Shown piece after piece: positions 8,922 to 16,852 of a stretch of DNA of 40,728 bases (position 1 is its first letter; each line of letters starts with the position of its first letter). The DNA is from Acidimicrobiia bacterium (lineage in GTDB: Bacteria; Actinomycetota; Acidimicrobiia; Spongiisociales; Spongiisociaceae). The stretch covers positions 1 to 40,728 of the forward strand of contig JAJEIM010000013.1 of assembly GCA_022827785.1 (NCBI GenBank). The letters run 5' to 3'. The notes below the pieces were generated by a model. That model was given only the letters and a program-made list of their open reading frames with translations, searched no databases and was not told the DNA's origin. Made by a program: the position numbers and the translations under genes.

Positions 8922-9809
8922 TCAGCCGATCGCGGCGCCGACGGCCAGACCGACTCCTACGAGGAGATGGAGCCGGGCGGTTCCTTCGAGCACCCGTATG
9001 AGGGCGGGACCGTCGGAGTCGGACCGGATGGTGCGGATCAGGGGAACGGCCAGGGGAGAGGCCAGCAGCGCTAGGGCGGTCCACGGGGGGGCCAGGCCGA
9101 GCAGAGCCCAGACGGCTGCCAGCCCGAAGGCGGCGACCACCAGTGCCACGTAGAACCCCCGAGCGCGGCGCAGGCCCAGGATCACGGCCATGGTCCGCTT
9201 GCCGACCATCGAGTCGGTATCGATGTCCCGGATGTTGTTGGCCACCAGGATGGCGGAAGCCGTGAAGCCCACCGGGACGGCCAGCAACCACGCATCGGCA
9301 GGCATGGTTCCGTCATGGGCGTACCGGCTTCCCACCGCGGCGACCAGCCCGAAGAACACGAACACCGACACCTCGCCCATGCCCCGGTACCCGTAGGGGG
9401 AGGGGCCTCCCGTGTAGGTCACGGTGGCGACGAGGGCCGCCACACCCACCACCAGCACACCCCAGTTGGTGATGGCGGCGATGTAGACGCCGCAAAGCGC
9501 CGCGATGCCGAACATGACCGCGACACCGGCCCAGACCCGGCGGGACGGGAGCAGTCCCGCAGCCACCACGCGGGTCGGTCCGATCCTGGTCTCCGGATCA
9601 GCGCCCCGGCGCGCGTCGGAGGCGTCGTTCGCGAAGTTGGCGGCGATCTGGAGCGCGAGGGCGCACAGAAGGGTGGCCAGCAGGGCATCCGGGCGGAAGA
9701 CCCTGTCTCCGAGAGCCAGGCCGCTACCCACGAGCACGGGCGCCACGGCGGCCGGCAGCGTGCGGGGCCGGGCGGCCATCACCCAGGGTTTGGGAGGTTT
9801 GGCGTTCAT
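8922..9809 (-). CDS. menA: 1,4-dihydroxy-2-naphthoate polyprenyltransferase MenA
   Basis: A 295-residue UbiA-superfamily membrane prenyltransferase that attaches the polyprenyl tail to dihydroxynaphthoate in menaquinone synthesis. The N-terminus WVMAARPRTLPAAVAPVLVG is typical of MenA. The first Asp-rich motif NDASDARRGAD is at residues 61-71, followed by GPTRVVAAGLL. The second motif NNIRDIDTDSMVGKRTMAV near residue 190 binds Mg-diphosphate. TYTGGPSPYGYRGMGEV is another family hallmark. About eight to nine hydrophobic helices are visible. The ATG (9807-9809) overlaps a plus-strand ATG at 9808, so menA and arfB diverge from a shared promoter region inside or very near the other gene. No other men genes are in the window. 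Confidence 0.94.
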   Translation of the reverse strand: MNAKPPKPWVMAARPRTLPAAVAPVLVGSGLALGDRVFRPDALLATLLCALALQIAANFANDASDARRGADPETRIGPTRVVAAGLLPSRRVWAGVAVMFGIAALCGVYIAAITNWGVLVVGVAALVATVTYTGGPSPYGYRGMGEVSVFVFFGLVAAVGSRYAHDGTMPADAWLLAVPVGFTASAILVANNIRDIDTDSMVGKRTMAVILGLRRARGFYVALVVAAFGLAAVWALLGLAPPWTALALLASPLAVPLIRTIRSDSDGPALIRVLEGTARLHLLVGVGLAVGAAIG

Positions 9810-9831
9810 GCGGGTAGTTTCGTTCTACATG

Positions 9832-10275
9832 ATGGCGGAATCCAATCGCGACCTGCGGCTCCGGCGCGGTCCGGTCATACCGGCTCGGGAGCTCCGATGG
9901 GACTTCGGCCCCGCTTCGGGGCCGGGCGGTCAGCACGCCAACCGGTCGAATACGAGGGTCGGCCTCACCCTGTCGATCGCCAGGTCATCGTCCTTCACCG
10001 ATGAGGAGAAACTACGCATAGAGGATCGCCTGGGGTCGAGGATGCGGTCGGGAACACTGAGGGTCGTGGTCGACGACCACCGTTCGCAGTGGCGGAACCG
10101 CCAGGAGGCCTTGCAACGGATGGCGGCGCTCCTCGACCAGGCTCTGGCGCCCGCGCCACCGGTCCGGCGGGCGACCAGACCCGGCCGGTCCGCCCGCCGG
10201 AGGAGGCTGGACGCCAAGCGGCGCCGGTCCGATATCAAGCGTCTCCGGCGGACCGTCCGGCCCGACCACGAGTGA
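9832..10275 (+). CDS. arfB: Peptidyl-tRNA hydrolase ArfB (YaeJ/ICT1-like ribosome rescue factor)
   Basis: A codon-independent release factor of about 147 residues that frees peptides from stalled ribosomes. The GGQ catalytic motif is at residues 32-34 within SGPGGQHANRSNTRVGL. The protein ends in a long Arg/Lys-rich tail (RRATRPGRSARRRRLDAKRRR), the family's C-terminal extension that probes the empty mRNA channel. There is no release-factor codon-recognition domain, and length matches ArfB (about 140) rather than RF1/RF2. In-frame ATGs at 9808, 9829 and 9832 are all possible. 9832 fits the family's short N-terminus best, while 9808 would overlap the menA start. None has a good ribosome site. 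Confidence 0.9.
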   Translation: MAESNRDLRLRRGPVIPARELRWDFGPASGPGGQHANRSNTRVGLTLSIARSSSFTDEEKLRIEDRLGSRMRSGTLRVVVDDHRSQWRNRQEALQRMAALLDQALAPAPPVRRATRPGRSARRRRLDAKRRRSDIKRLRRTVRPDHE

Positions 10276-10332
10276 CCCGCGACTACTCACGAGCTCGCAT
10301 AGCGTGAACACAGCCCATTTGCGATCTGTAGT

Positions 10333-10422
10333 GCCGGTGGCCAGTTCGGGGCGGACTGTCTCCGACTTCGCGAGAACCTTCAGCCAAAGGCCACTGGCCA
10401 CTGGCCACCGGCCGCTGGCCAC
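10333..10422. repeat. Heptanucleotide tandem repeat (CCACTGG) with flanking inverted copy
   Basis: From 10391 to 10422 the 7-base unit CCACTGG is repeated about 4.6 times (CCACTGG, CCACTGG, CCACCGG, CCGCTGG, CCAC). The 12-mer GCCGGTGGCCAG at 10333-10344 is an exact inverted copy of CTGGCCACCGGC at 10401-10412, 56 bases apart, so the whole block can fold. It fills most of the gap between the convergent arfB and DMT genes, where it could act as a bidirectional terminator or be a dispersed intergenic repeat. Confidence 0.75.
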
Positions 10423-10425
10423 CTC

Positions 10426-11433
10426 CTAGGAAGGCGGCTTCGTCGGAGGTCCGGGAACCGATCCGGCGGCGAGCAGCCTCCGACCCGAAGAGCTGAGAAG
10501 GGCGGCGGCCACCCCTACCAGCGTGACGGCTCCGCCGATCAGGTGGTTCAGGGTCATCGCCTCGTCCAGGACCAGCCATGCCAGCGCCCCGGCGAAGAAC
10601 GGGATGGGTAGGTGGATCAGGGGCGGGACATTGGCGGGGAGCCAGCGCACGGCCCAGGTCATCAGCAAGGAACTCGTGGTGGCAGGCAGCGCCACGACCC
10701 CGAGCACGCAGAGAACGTCGGTCCGGGTCATTTCTGTGAAGTTGTGGCCGGTCAGCAGGCCGAGGATCGTCACGAACGTGGCGCCGGAGACGGTCGTGAC
10801 GATGTGCACCGGGACCGTGTCGAGCGTTCTCCGACCCACCTTGGTCACGACCATCTGTGTGGAGAGGAGGACCACGGAGACCACAGCCAGCGCCACTCCG
10901 AGCGGATCCCCACCCGGGCCTGACGAGCCGCCCGTGATCACCATGGCCGCTCCGATCAGGGCGACCAGTGTCCACAGCCGGAATCGGATTCCTGGCCGCT
11001 CCCCGAAGAGCGGGATCGCCCAGAGCGCGATCAGGACAGGATTCATGAGCAGGAGGAGGGTCGTACCGGCTACCGATGTCAGCTTCACGGCTTGGATGAA
11101 GGCGAGGGTGGATGCTCCGTTGAGCACGCCGGCCACGACGGGGGCCCACCACTCCCGCCACGCGGTGAGTGCGAAAGCGCCCGTCCGAATGCTCCCTGCC
11201 GGGGACCTGCCGGTGGTGCCGGCGGATATTCGGGGGCCAACCGCCGTCCGCCCCCTCCGCCGGGAGTTCACCCTCCCCAACGTGGTCGCCCCCGTCGCGG
11301 TCACCAGGATGGTGAGCCAACCCCTCCAGAACGCGAAAACGGGTGCCGAGGCATCCGAAACCTGCACCAGCACCGGGCCGATGCTGTACCCCACGATGGA
11401 CGCTATGGCAGCGTAGAGCGGGCGACGGTCCAT
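10426..11433 (-). CDS. EamA/DMT-superfamily membrane transporter
   Basis: A 335-residue member of the drug/metabolite transporter superfamily with about ten hydrophobic helices in two EamA halves. Repeat 1 ends with LLLLMNPVLIALWAIPLFGERP and repeat 2 with LIHLPIPFFAGALAWLVLDEAMTLNHLIGG. An Arg/Gly-rich cytosolic loop (residues ~58-85) between the second and third helices is longer than usual. It is not a close copy of the other DMT protein at 1395-2294. The ATG at 11433 is the homology start. The gene follows the methyltransferase gene by 7 bases on the same strand, so they probably share a transcript. Substrate unknown. Confidence 0.86.
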   Translation of the reverse strand: MDRRPLYAAIASIVGYSIGPVLVQVSDASAPVFAFWRGWLTILVTATGATTLGRVNSRRRGRTAVGPRISAGTTGRSPAGSIRTGAFALTAWREWWAPVVAGVLNGASTLAFIQAVKLTSVAGTTLLLLMNPVLIALWAIPLFGERPGIRFRLWTLVALIGAAMVITGGSSGPGGDPLGVALAVVSVVLLSTQMVVTKVGRRTLDTVPVHIVTTVSGATFVTILGLLTGHNFTEMTRTDVLCVLGVVALPATTSSLLMTWAVRWLPANVPPLIHLPIPFFAGALAWLVLDEAMTLNHLIGGAVTLVGVAAALLSSSGRRLLAAGSVPGPPTKPPS

Positions 11434-11440
11434 CGACCGG

Positions 11441-12391
11441 TCAGCCGGAGGACGGGGCGGGTCGGGAGTTCGGCTGCTTGACTTCGGCGAGGCGGGTCCT
11501 GGCCAGCTCCACGTAGGCCGGGTCGATGTCGTAGCCGACCCCCCGGCGGTCGGCGGCCGCGGCGGCCACCAGGGTGGTCCCCGAACCCATGAACGGGTCG
11601 AGGACCAGGTCGTCCTCGTAGGTGTACAGCTGGATCAGGCGGTCCGGGAGTTCCACGGGGAAGGGGGCGGGATGGCCGACCTGGGTGGCGGACTCGGGCC
11701 GTATCTCCCAGACGTCCAGGGTCGCCTCCATGAACCTCTCCCGGCTGATCGTGGAGCGGTGGGGAAGGCCGGCAGCCTGCCGCTGAGCAGCCGACCGGGC
11801 GCGGTCGAACCGACCCTTGCTGGCCACGACCACCCGTTCGGTCAGGTCGCGGAGTACCGGATTGGCCGGGCTGCGCCACGAGCCCCACGCACAGGATCCG
11901 CCGGCGCCTCTGGCCTTGGTCCAGATGATCTCGCCCCTCAGCAGCAGGTCAAGATCGTCCTGGAGGATGCCGGTCACGTCCGCGCTGAGGCTCCGGTAGG
12001 GCTTGCGACCCAGGTTCGCCACATTGACGGCGATCCGTCCCCCCGGCTCCAGCACCCGCACACACTCGGCGAACACCTCCCGTAGGAGGCTCAGATAGTC
12101 CAAGTACGACTCTGGCACCCGGCGGCCGGCCACCGCCTGCTCGTACTCCTTGCCCACGAAGTAGGGGGGCGAGGTGACCACCAGGGCGACGCAGTTGTCG
12201 GGAAGGTCGCTCATGTCGCGGCTGTCGCCGAGGATGGCGCGGGGCTGTTCGAAGCCCGGCACGGGGACCACCCGGTCATCGTCGGAGATGTCGGGCGCCG
12301 GGAAGCGATCGTAGAAGGCCGATGAGTCGTGACCCTCGCGACGGCCCGAACCGAAGGCGGAGGTCGCCGTGGCCTTTCGCGCTCGCTCCAT
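11441..12391 (-). CDS. Orphan DNA methyltransferase (N4-cytosine or N6-adenine, beta-type order)
   Basis: A 316-residue amino-methyltransferase. The catalytic motif TSPPY is at residues 73-77 and the AdoMet-binding motif DPFMGSGTT at 265-273. Having the catalytic motif first defines the beta-class order, as in CcrM-like and many N4-cytosine enzymes. TSPPY is more often seen in N4-cytosine enzymes, whereas N6-adenine enzymes usually have DPPY, so N4mC is favoured but not proven. EPGGRIAVNVANLG (residues 115-128) is a further family block. No restriction endonuclease, specificity subunit or Vsr nuclease lies beside it, so it appears to be a solitary, possibly regulatory, methyltransferase. The start ATG at 12391 follows a weak AAGG. 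Confidence 0.88.
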   Translation of the reverse strand: MERARKATATSAFGSGRREGHDSSAFYDRFPAPDISDDDRVVPVPGFEQPRAILGDSRDMSDLPDNCVALVVTSPPYFVGKEYEQAVAGRRVPESYLDYLSLLREVFAECVRVLEPGGRIAVNVANLGRKPYRSLSADVTGILQDDLDLLLRGEIIWTKARGAGGSCAWGSWRSPANPVLRDLTERVVVASKGRFDRARSAAQRQAAGLPHRSTISRERFMEATLDVWEIRPESATQVGHPAPFPVELPDRLIQLYTYEDDLVLDPFMGSGTTLVAAAAADRRGVGYDIDPAYVELARTRLAEVKQPNSRPAPSSG

Positions 12392-12418
12392 CTTGCCTTA
12401 CATTCCCCGGTGCCGCCC

Positions 12419-12439
12419 CGCCGAGTGTACCGCTCGGCG
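12419..12439. promoter_or_regulatory. Perfect 7-bp hairpin/palindrome in divergent gap
   Basis: CGCCGAG (12419-12425) and CTCGGCG (12433-12439) are exact inverted repeats around a 7-base loop. The site lies between the divergent methyltransferase and DoxX starts, where an operator would be expected. No promoter boxes could be placed with confidence, so a regulatory role is inferred only from position. Confidence 0.3.
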
Positions 12440-12500
12440 TCCGGGTCGCTCTATCGTGACTGATACATCGACGTGTGGGATCCGGGCAGGGAGGTCGCGG

Positions 12501-12911
12501 ATGGAAGCACTGGTACTGATCGGGCGGATTCTCTTCTCGCTGATCTTCATCGGGGCCGGCATCGGGCACCTGGCGGACCCGGAGGGCTCCGCCAGGTATG
12601 CGGAGTCGAGGGGGGCGCCTTCAAGCGGGGCGGCGGTTCGTATCTCGGGTGTGCTGATCGCCGCGGGCGGGCTCGGCGTGATGTTCGGCGTCTGGATGGA
12701 CCTCGCCGCGCTCGGGTTGGCCGTCTACTGCTTGATTGCGGCGTTCATGGTCCACCACTTCTGGACGGACGAGCCGAGCGACCGGCCGATGGAGGTGGCG
12801 ATGTTCATGAAGAATGTCTCCATGGCCGGCGCGGGTCTGATGATCTTCGCGCTGTCGGCCGGTGGCGTAGGGATGGGTTGGCAGCTCGTGGCGCCCCTCT
12901 TCAGCCTGTAG
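12501..12911 (+). CDS. DoxX-family membrane protein
   Basis: A 136-residue protein with four hydrophobic segments (about residues 4-22, 46-64, 66-86 and 108-130). The DoxX signature is present: IGRILFSLIFIGAGIGHL at the N-terminus, then the SGVLIAAGGLGVMFGVWMDLAALGLAVY block and FMVHHFW. Members belong to membrane redox complexes or respond to thiol/oxidative stress; the exact role here is unknown. The ATG at 12501 is preceded by a strong AGGGAGG (12488-12494) with 6 bases of spacing. An upstream in-frame extension to 12369 lacks homology and is rejected. The gene stands alone, divergent from the methyltransferase. Confidence 0.85.
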   Translation: MEALVLIGRILFSLIFIGAGIGHLADPEGSARYAESRGAPSSGAAVRISGVLIAAGGLGVMFGVWMDLAALGLAVYCLIAAFMVHHFWTDEPSDRPMEVAMFMKNVSMAGAGLMIFALSAGGVGMGWQLVAPLFSL

Positions 12912-13021
12912 AAGGGTGCTGGGACAGACGGGTGTGGGTTGACCCGCGATGCTGTGAATAGAGGTTTCATGGTGACTGTCGGGCCAACTGGACGTCTTTT
13001 CGTACCCTCCTAGAACGGTCC

Positions 13022-13864
13022 TCAGGCCGGCTGCGCGCCGGCGGTGGGAAGGCTCATCGCTCCCGCGGACCAATCGTCATGGATCCAGGTGTGGTCCGGG
13101 TGGAAGTAGGGCCCCTGCGCCCTTTCCTCCCCGACCGGCTCGCCTGCCAGGTAGTTGAGGAAGTACATGTTGGTACCCGGGCACGCCACTGTGGAATGGA
13201 AGCCCTGCGGGACGAGCGCGGTGTCGCCGTCCTCGCATACGAGGGTCTCGTCGAAGCCGGTGTCCTCCCGCCAGTTGCGATGGAGGACGAACCCCTCGGC
13301 GGGTTGCAACCGAAAGTAGTAGACCTCCTCCAGGTACGGGGATCCGGCGTACCCGTCGTGGCAGTGGGGCGCCCAGCCCGACCATGTCCCCCGGGGCGCG
13401 TAACCCTCGTAGAGGATGAGGCGCTCAGCCGGGAGCGGGGCGGCGAGGATGTGGCAGATCTGGCGGTGCGAGGCGCCGCCCCCGCGCAACTCGACCCGCA
13501 TCTCCGAAGGCTCGAACAGGCGCAGCGGCAGCCCGCCCTCGGCGGGGGCGCTCCCGATGGTGAGCACGAATCGGTGGCGAGCCGTCACCGAGATGGAAAG
13601 GCCGGGAGGCACGTAGAGCACGTGGGGGAGTTGGTCGAACACCCCGGTCCGGGAGAGGTCGATGTCCTCGTTGCCGACGCGGACCGTGCCGGCGCCTTCG
13701 ATGGGCACCAGGACCACTTCCCGAGGCGCGGCGTCCCGGTCGTGACGGGCGCCTGCCTCCAGATCGACCACGCTGAAGTCGAGATAGGTCCAGCCGGCCG
13801 ATTCGGAAGTGACCGAGACGGAGACCCTCTCGTCCCGCCTCGCCTTGATCAGCGAGGAGGTCAT
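13022..13864 (-). CDS. iolB: 5-deoxy-glucuronate isomerase IolB
   Basis: A 280-residue bicupin isomerase that converts 5-deoxy-D-glucuronate to 2-deoxy-5-keto-D-gluconate in myo-inositol breakdown. Family blocks are RGTWSGWAPHCHD (residues 158-170, metal ligands), SPYLEEVYYFRLQP (175-188) and DTALVPQGFHSTVACPG (214-230), with a PxHTW tail. Length agrees with IolB (about 270-300). The ATG at 13864 lies two bases from the SDR gene's stop (13866), so translation is probably coupled to the SDR gene and both run from the 14670-14996 region. It directly follows IolD in the pathway. Confidence 0.95.
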   Translation of the reverse strand: MTSSLIKARRDERVSVSVTSESAGWTYLDFSVVDLEAGARHDRDAAPREVVLVPIEGAGTVRVGNEDIDLSRTGVFDQLPHVLYVPPGLSISVTARHRFVLTIGSAPAEGGLPLRLFEPSEMRVELRGGGASHRQICHILAAPLPAERLILYEGYAPRGTWSGWAPHCHDGYAGSPYLEEVYYFRLQPAEGFVLHRNWREDTGFDETLVCEDGDTALVPQGFHSTVACPGTNMYFLNYLAGEPVGEERAQGPYFHPDHTWIHDDWSAGAMSLPTAGAQPA

Positions 13865-13865
13865 G

Positions 13866-14669
13866 TCAGTCGCCGGAGGCCGGCTGCTCCACGGCCACGC
13901 AACCGACCACCATCTGGTTGAAGTCGACCGCCGCTCCGGTCATCATGCCCGAGTCGTCGGATGCCAGGAACGCCACCGCCTTGGCCACCTCGGGGGTCTT
14001 GAGAAGCCTTCCGAAGGGCTGGCCGGCCTCGGCCTTCTCGAGCCATCGTTCGTCCCCGCCGTGGAAGCGGGTCCTGATGGTGTGTTCGCCGGGGCTGTCC
14101 ATCCATCCGATGTTCATCGCGTTGACCCGGATCCGGTCCCAGAGCAGCGAGTTGGCCACGTTCTTGGTGAGGGTCACCAGGGCGCCCTTGGTGGTGGCGT
14201 AGATGGTCAGGTAGGGAGGACCGCCGTGGGCCGCCACCGAGGCGATATTGACGATCGAACCCTCGATGCCCTCGCGGCGCATGATGCGGATGGCGCCCTG
14301 CATGAGCAGGAACGGGGCCCTGACGTTGACCGCCATGAGGTGATCGAACAGCTCGACGGTGGTGTCGTCCACCGTGCCGCGGTGCGAATCGCCGGCTGCG
14401 TTGACCAGCACGTCGATCCGCCCGAACTCCCGGTCGGTCGCGTCCATCAGGTTGCGGACCGCGCCGGGATCTCCCAGGTCTGCGGCTACGAACACCGTCC
14501 GGCACCCGGCGCCGGTCAGGCGAGCGGCGACTTCGGCTCCTCTCTCCTGATTCCGCCCGGTCACCACCAGGCCCGACAAACCCTCGTCCACCAGCCGGAT
14601 GGCGATGGCCTCGCCCAGACCCTGGGTGCTGCCGGTTACCAGCGCGACCTTGCCGCCAAATCGTCCCAT
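13866..14669 (-). CDS. Short-chain dehydrogenase/reductase, inositol-locus associated
   Basis: A 267-residue classical SDR oxidoreductase. The cofactor motif TGSTQGLG is at residues 12-19, NAAG at 90-93, and catalytic Ser144, Tyr157 and Lys161 (YATTK) are present. TGRN after strand 2 lacks the Asp that usually marks NAD preference and has an Arg, which hints at NADP(H), though this is only inference. SDRs in inositol and sugar clusters oxidise cyclitols or reduce keto-intermediates; the substrate is not identifiable here. The ATG (14669) has a strong AGGAGGG just upstream. The gene heads a two-gene unit with iolB, separated from iolD by 327 bases that contain an operator-like palindrome. Confidence 0.9.
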   Translation of the reverse strand: MGRFGGKVALVTGSTQGLGEAIAIRLVDEGLSGLVVTGRNQERGAEVAARLTGAGCRTVFVAADLGDPGAVRNLMDATDREFGRIDVLVNAAGDSHRGTVDDTTVELFDHLMAVNVRAPFLLMQGAIRIMRREGIEGSIVNIASVAAHGGPPYLTIYATTKGALVTLTKNVANSLLWDRIRVNAMNIGWMDSPGEHTIRTRFHGGDERWLEKAEAGQPFGRLLKTPEVAKAVAFLASDDSGMMTGAAVDFNQMVVGCVAVEQPASGD

Positions 14670-14996
14670 GACGCCCTCCTAGTGTCCTGAAATACCTGGT
14701 CCGTGGTGCCGGGTGATCCGGTACGGCCCGTTGATGGCTCCTGTTCCCCCATGGACAACGGCTGCCGTGAGGGGGTGGATCTTGTCACATACACGTTGTA
14801 TGGTGTTTGTTAACCGTAAATACCTGCGGTCCGGTTCGGACGTCGATCGGGCTGCGCGAGGGATCATATCGCTCGAGGCCGCCCCGTCGGGGGCATAGCG
14901 GGACGCGCCTCGAACCAAGGTGGTGGCGGCGGGGGAGGGCCCGCCGGGCGGGGCCTCTTCGCCGCGATTTTCGCGTTCTGGCTCCGGCACAGGCCG
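14670..14996. other. Intergenic region before the SDR-iolB unit
   Basis: This 327-base gap lies between the end of iolD and the start of the SDR gene, both on the minus strand. It is locally AT-richer around 14780-14822 and holds the palindrome at 14788-14802. It therefore probably carries the promoter of the SDR-iolB unit. No protein-like short frame or RNA gene was recognised, and no clear T-tailed terminator for iolD was seen. Confidence 0.5.
14788..14802 (-). promoter_or_regulatory. 6-3-6 palindrome, candidate operator for SDR-iolB
   Basis: CATACA-CGT-TGTATG is a perfect inverted repeat of two 6-base arms around 3 bases, in the AT-rich patch about 120 bases upstream of the SDR start. On the minus strand a TTAACA (14813-14808) lies just before it, and a TATGTG runs into the palindrome at the usual -10 distance of 16 bases, so a bound repressor would block the promoter. 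Odd-centred 15-base operators are typical of GntR-family regulators, a family that includes IolR of some actinobacteria. The link to any regulator is inference. Confidence 0.42.
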
Positions 14997-16841
14997 TTAT
15001 ACCCCTACTCGCTGGTGCTTCCGTTCTGCCTCCCAGGCGGCACGGGCGACGCGCACGTCCTCCCGGTCGCTGACCTCCGGGACGCCGACTTCCCACCAGG
15101 CGCCGCCCTCGGTCCAGGTGTACTGGTCGATGTCCATGATGATCGCGTAGCTCCGGTCGGCCGCCTTGGCCCGGCGCCAGGCATCCGGAAGGTCCTCAAG
15201 GCGCTCGACCCTCTCCGCGATGGCGCCCATCGACTGGGCATGGGCGGCGAAGTCCACCCGGAAGTACTCCTCGTTGCGGGTGGTGCGTAACAGGTTGTTG
15301 AACTCGGCCCCGCCGGTGTGGACCTGGAGGCGGTTGATAACGGCGAAGCCGCCGTTATCAAGGATCATGAAGATCACCTTGTGGCCGGTCATCACGGTCG
15401 AGTAGACGTCCGAGTTCATCATCAGATAGGAGCCGTCGCCCACGAAGGCGATCACATCGCTGCCTGGGCGGGCCATCTTCGCGCCCCAGGCGCCGGCCAC
15501 CTCGTAACCCATGGTGGAGTAGCCGTACTCGGAGTCGAAGGTTCCCACCCCCTTGGAGCGCCAACCCATGGTCAGTTCGCCGGGCAGGCCCCCGGCTGCG
15601 GACAGGCAGTAGTCGTCGGCGTCGCAGAGCTCGTTGATGACCTGGATGACCTGGGCATAGGCCGGCCGGCCCCGGGTCTCCCGAACCTTCCAGGAGTCCA
15701 GGTAGCGGTGCCATCCGGCGATATGGTCCTGGGCCTGTGCCAGCCAAGAAGCGGGCGCCCGGTAGTCGCCGAGCAGACCGTCCAGCGCTTCGAGCGACAC
15801 CAGGGCGTCCCCGACCACCGGCGTGGCCATCTGCTTGTGCGCGTCCCAGCCGGCGGTATTGATGGCGATGAAACGGACCTCGGGATGCTTGAACACCGCC
15901 CACGACCCGGTGGTGAAGTCCTGGAGCCGGGTGCCGACCGCGACCACCACGTCAGCGTTCTCAGCGACCGAGTTGGCCGCGGCGGAGCCGGTCACCCCGA
16001 TCGGGCCGGCGTAGTTGGGATGGTCATGCACCAGCGTCGACTTTCCGGCCACGGTCTCGACGACCGGGATGCCTCTTCGCTCGGCGAATCCGGTCAGGGT
16101 TTCCACGGCGCCCGAGTAGTGGACACCGCCCCCGGCGATGATCATCGGGCGGGACGCGCCGGCTAGAACGGTCACGGCCCGCTCGAGGTCCCGGGGATCC
16201 GGCCCGGGCCGGCGCACGTAATGGACCTGCTGCTCGAAGAACCGGGCCGGGTAGTTGTACGCCTCCGCCTGGATGTCCTGGGGGAGGGCGAGGAAGGCGG
16301 GGCCTCGGGTGGCGGGATCGAGCATCACCGCCAGGGCCTGGGGCAGGGACTGGACGATCTGCTCGGGCCGGCTGATCCGATCCCAGTAGCGGGAGACCGG
16401 GCGGAAGGTGTCGCAGACGGTGACGGTCGGGTCTCCGAACACCTCGACCTGCTGGAGCACCGGGTCCACGATGCGATGCTGGAAGGTGTCCCCGGAGAGG
16501 ATCAGCAGCGGGAGCCGGTTGGCGTGGGCCACCGCGGCGGCCGTGACCATGTTGGTGCAGCCGGGACCGATGGAGGATGTCGCCACCATGATGCGCCGGC
16601 CCCGCATCGCCTTCCCGTAGGCCACCGCGGCCAGCGCCATCGACTGCTCGTTATGACCCCGCCACGTGGGTAGCCGGTCCTGGACCGGTTCCAGGGCCTC
16701 GGCGAGGCAGGTGACGTTGCCGTGGCCGAATATCCCGAACGCCCCGGCGAAAATCGGGACCTGGCAGCCATCCACCACGGTGTGCTGGTTCAGCAACCAC
16801 TTGACGATGGCCTGAGCCATGGTGAGACGCACCGTTTCCAT
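14997..16841 (-). CDS. iolD: 3D-(3,5/4)-trihydroxycyclohexane-1,2-dione hydrolase IolD
   Basis: A 614-residue thiamine-diphosphate enzyme that opens the dione ring made by IolE to give 5-deoxy-glucuronate. The catalytic Glu of the TPP domain lies in RGHNEQSMALAAVA (Glu65). The typical IolD block SSIGPGCTNMVTAAAVAHANRLPLL is followed by GDTFQHR. The Mg/TPP motif runs from GDG (468-470) to Asn496 in LDNGGF. The region GGLPGELTMGWR with EYGYSTMGYEV is characteristic of IolD rather than acetolactate synthase. The ATG at 16841 has a clear GAGGAGG about 6 bases upstream; a longer frame to 16886 has no homology. It follows the Gfo gene by 11 bases in the same operon. Confidence 0.96.
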   Translation of the reverse strand: METVRLTMAQAIVKWLLNQHTVVDGCQVPIFAGAFGIFGHGNVTCLAEALEPVQDRLPTWRGHNEQSMALAAVAYGKAMRGRRIMVATSSIGPGCTNMVTAAAVAHANRLPLLILSGDTFQHRIVDPVLQQVEVFGDPTVTVCDTFRPVSRYWDRISRPEQIVQSLPQALAVMLDPATRGPAFLALPQDIQAEAYNYPARFFEQQVHYVRRPGPDPRDLERAVTVLAGASRPMIIAGGGVHYSGAVETLTGFAERRGIPVVETVAGKSTLVHDHPNYAGPIGVTGSAAANSVAENADVVVAVGTRLQDFTTGSWAVFKHPEVRFIAINTAGWDAHKQMATPVVGDALVSLEALDGLLGDYRAPASWLAQAQDHIAGWHRYLDSWKVRETRGRPAYAQVIQVINELCDADDYCLSAAGGLPGELTMGWRSKGVGTFDSEYGYSTMGYEVAGAWGAKMARPGSDVIAFVGDGSYLMMNSDVYSTVMTGHKVIFMILDNGGFAVINRLQVHTGGAEFNNLLRTTRNEEYFRVDFAAHAQSMGAIAERVERLEDLPDAWRRAKAADRSYAIIMDIDQYTWTEGGAWWEVGVPEVSDREDVRVARAAWEAERKHQRVGV

Positions 16842-16852
16842 GTCAGACCTCC

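Noticed and set aside
12912-13021. CGGGT...ACCCG stem between DoxX and iolB ends as a terminator
   Set aside because: Only five base pairs with an eight-base loop and no T-run on either strand.
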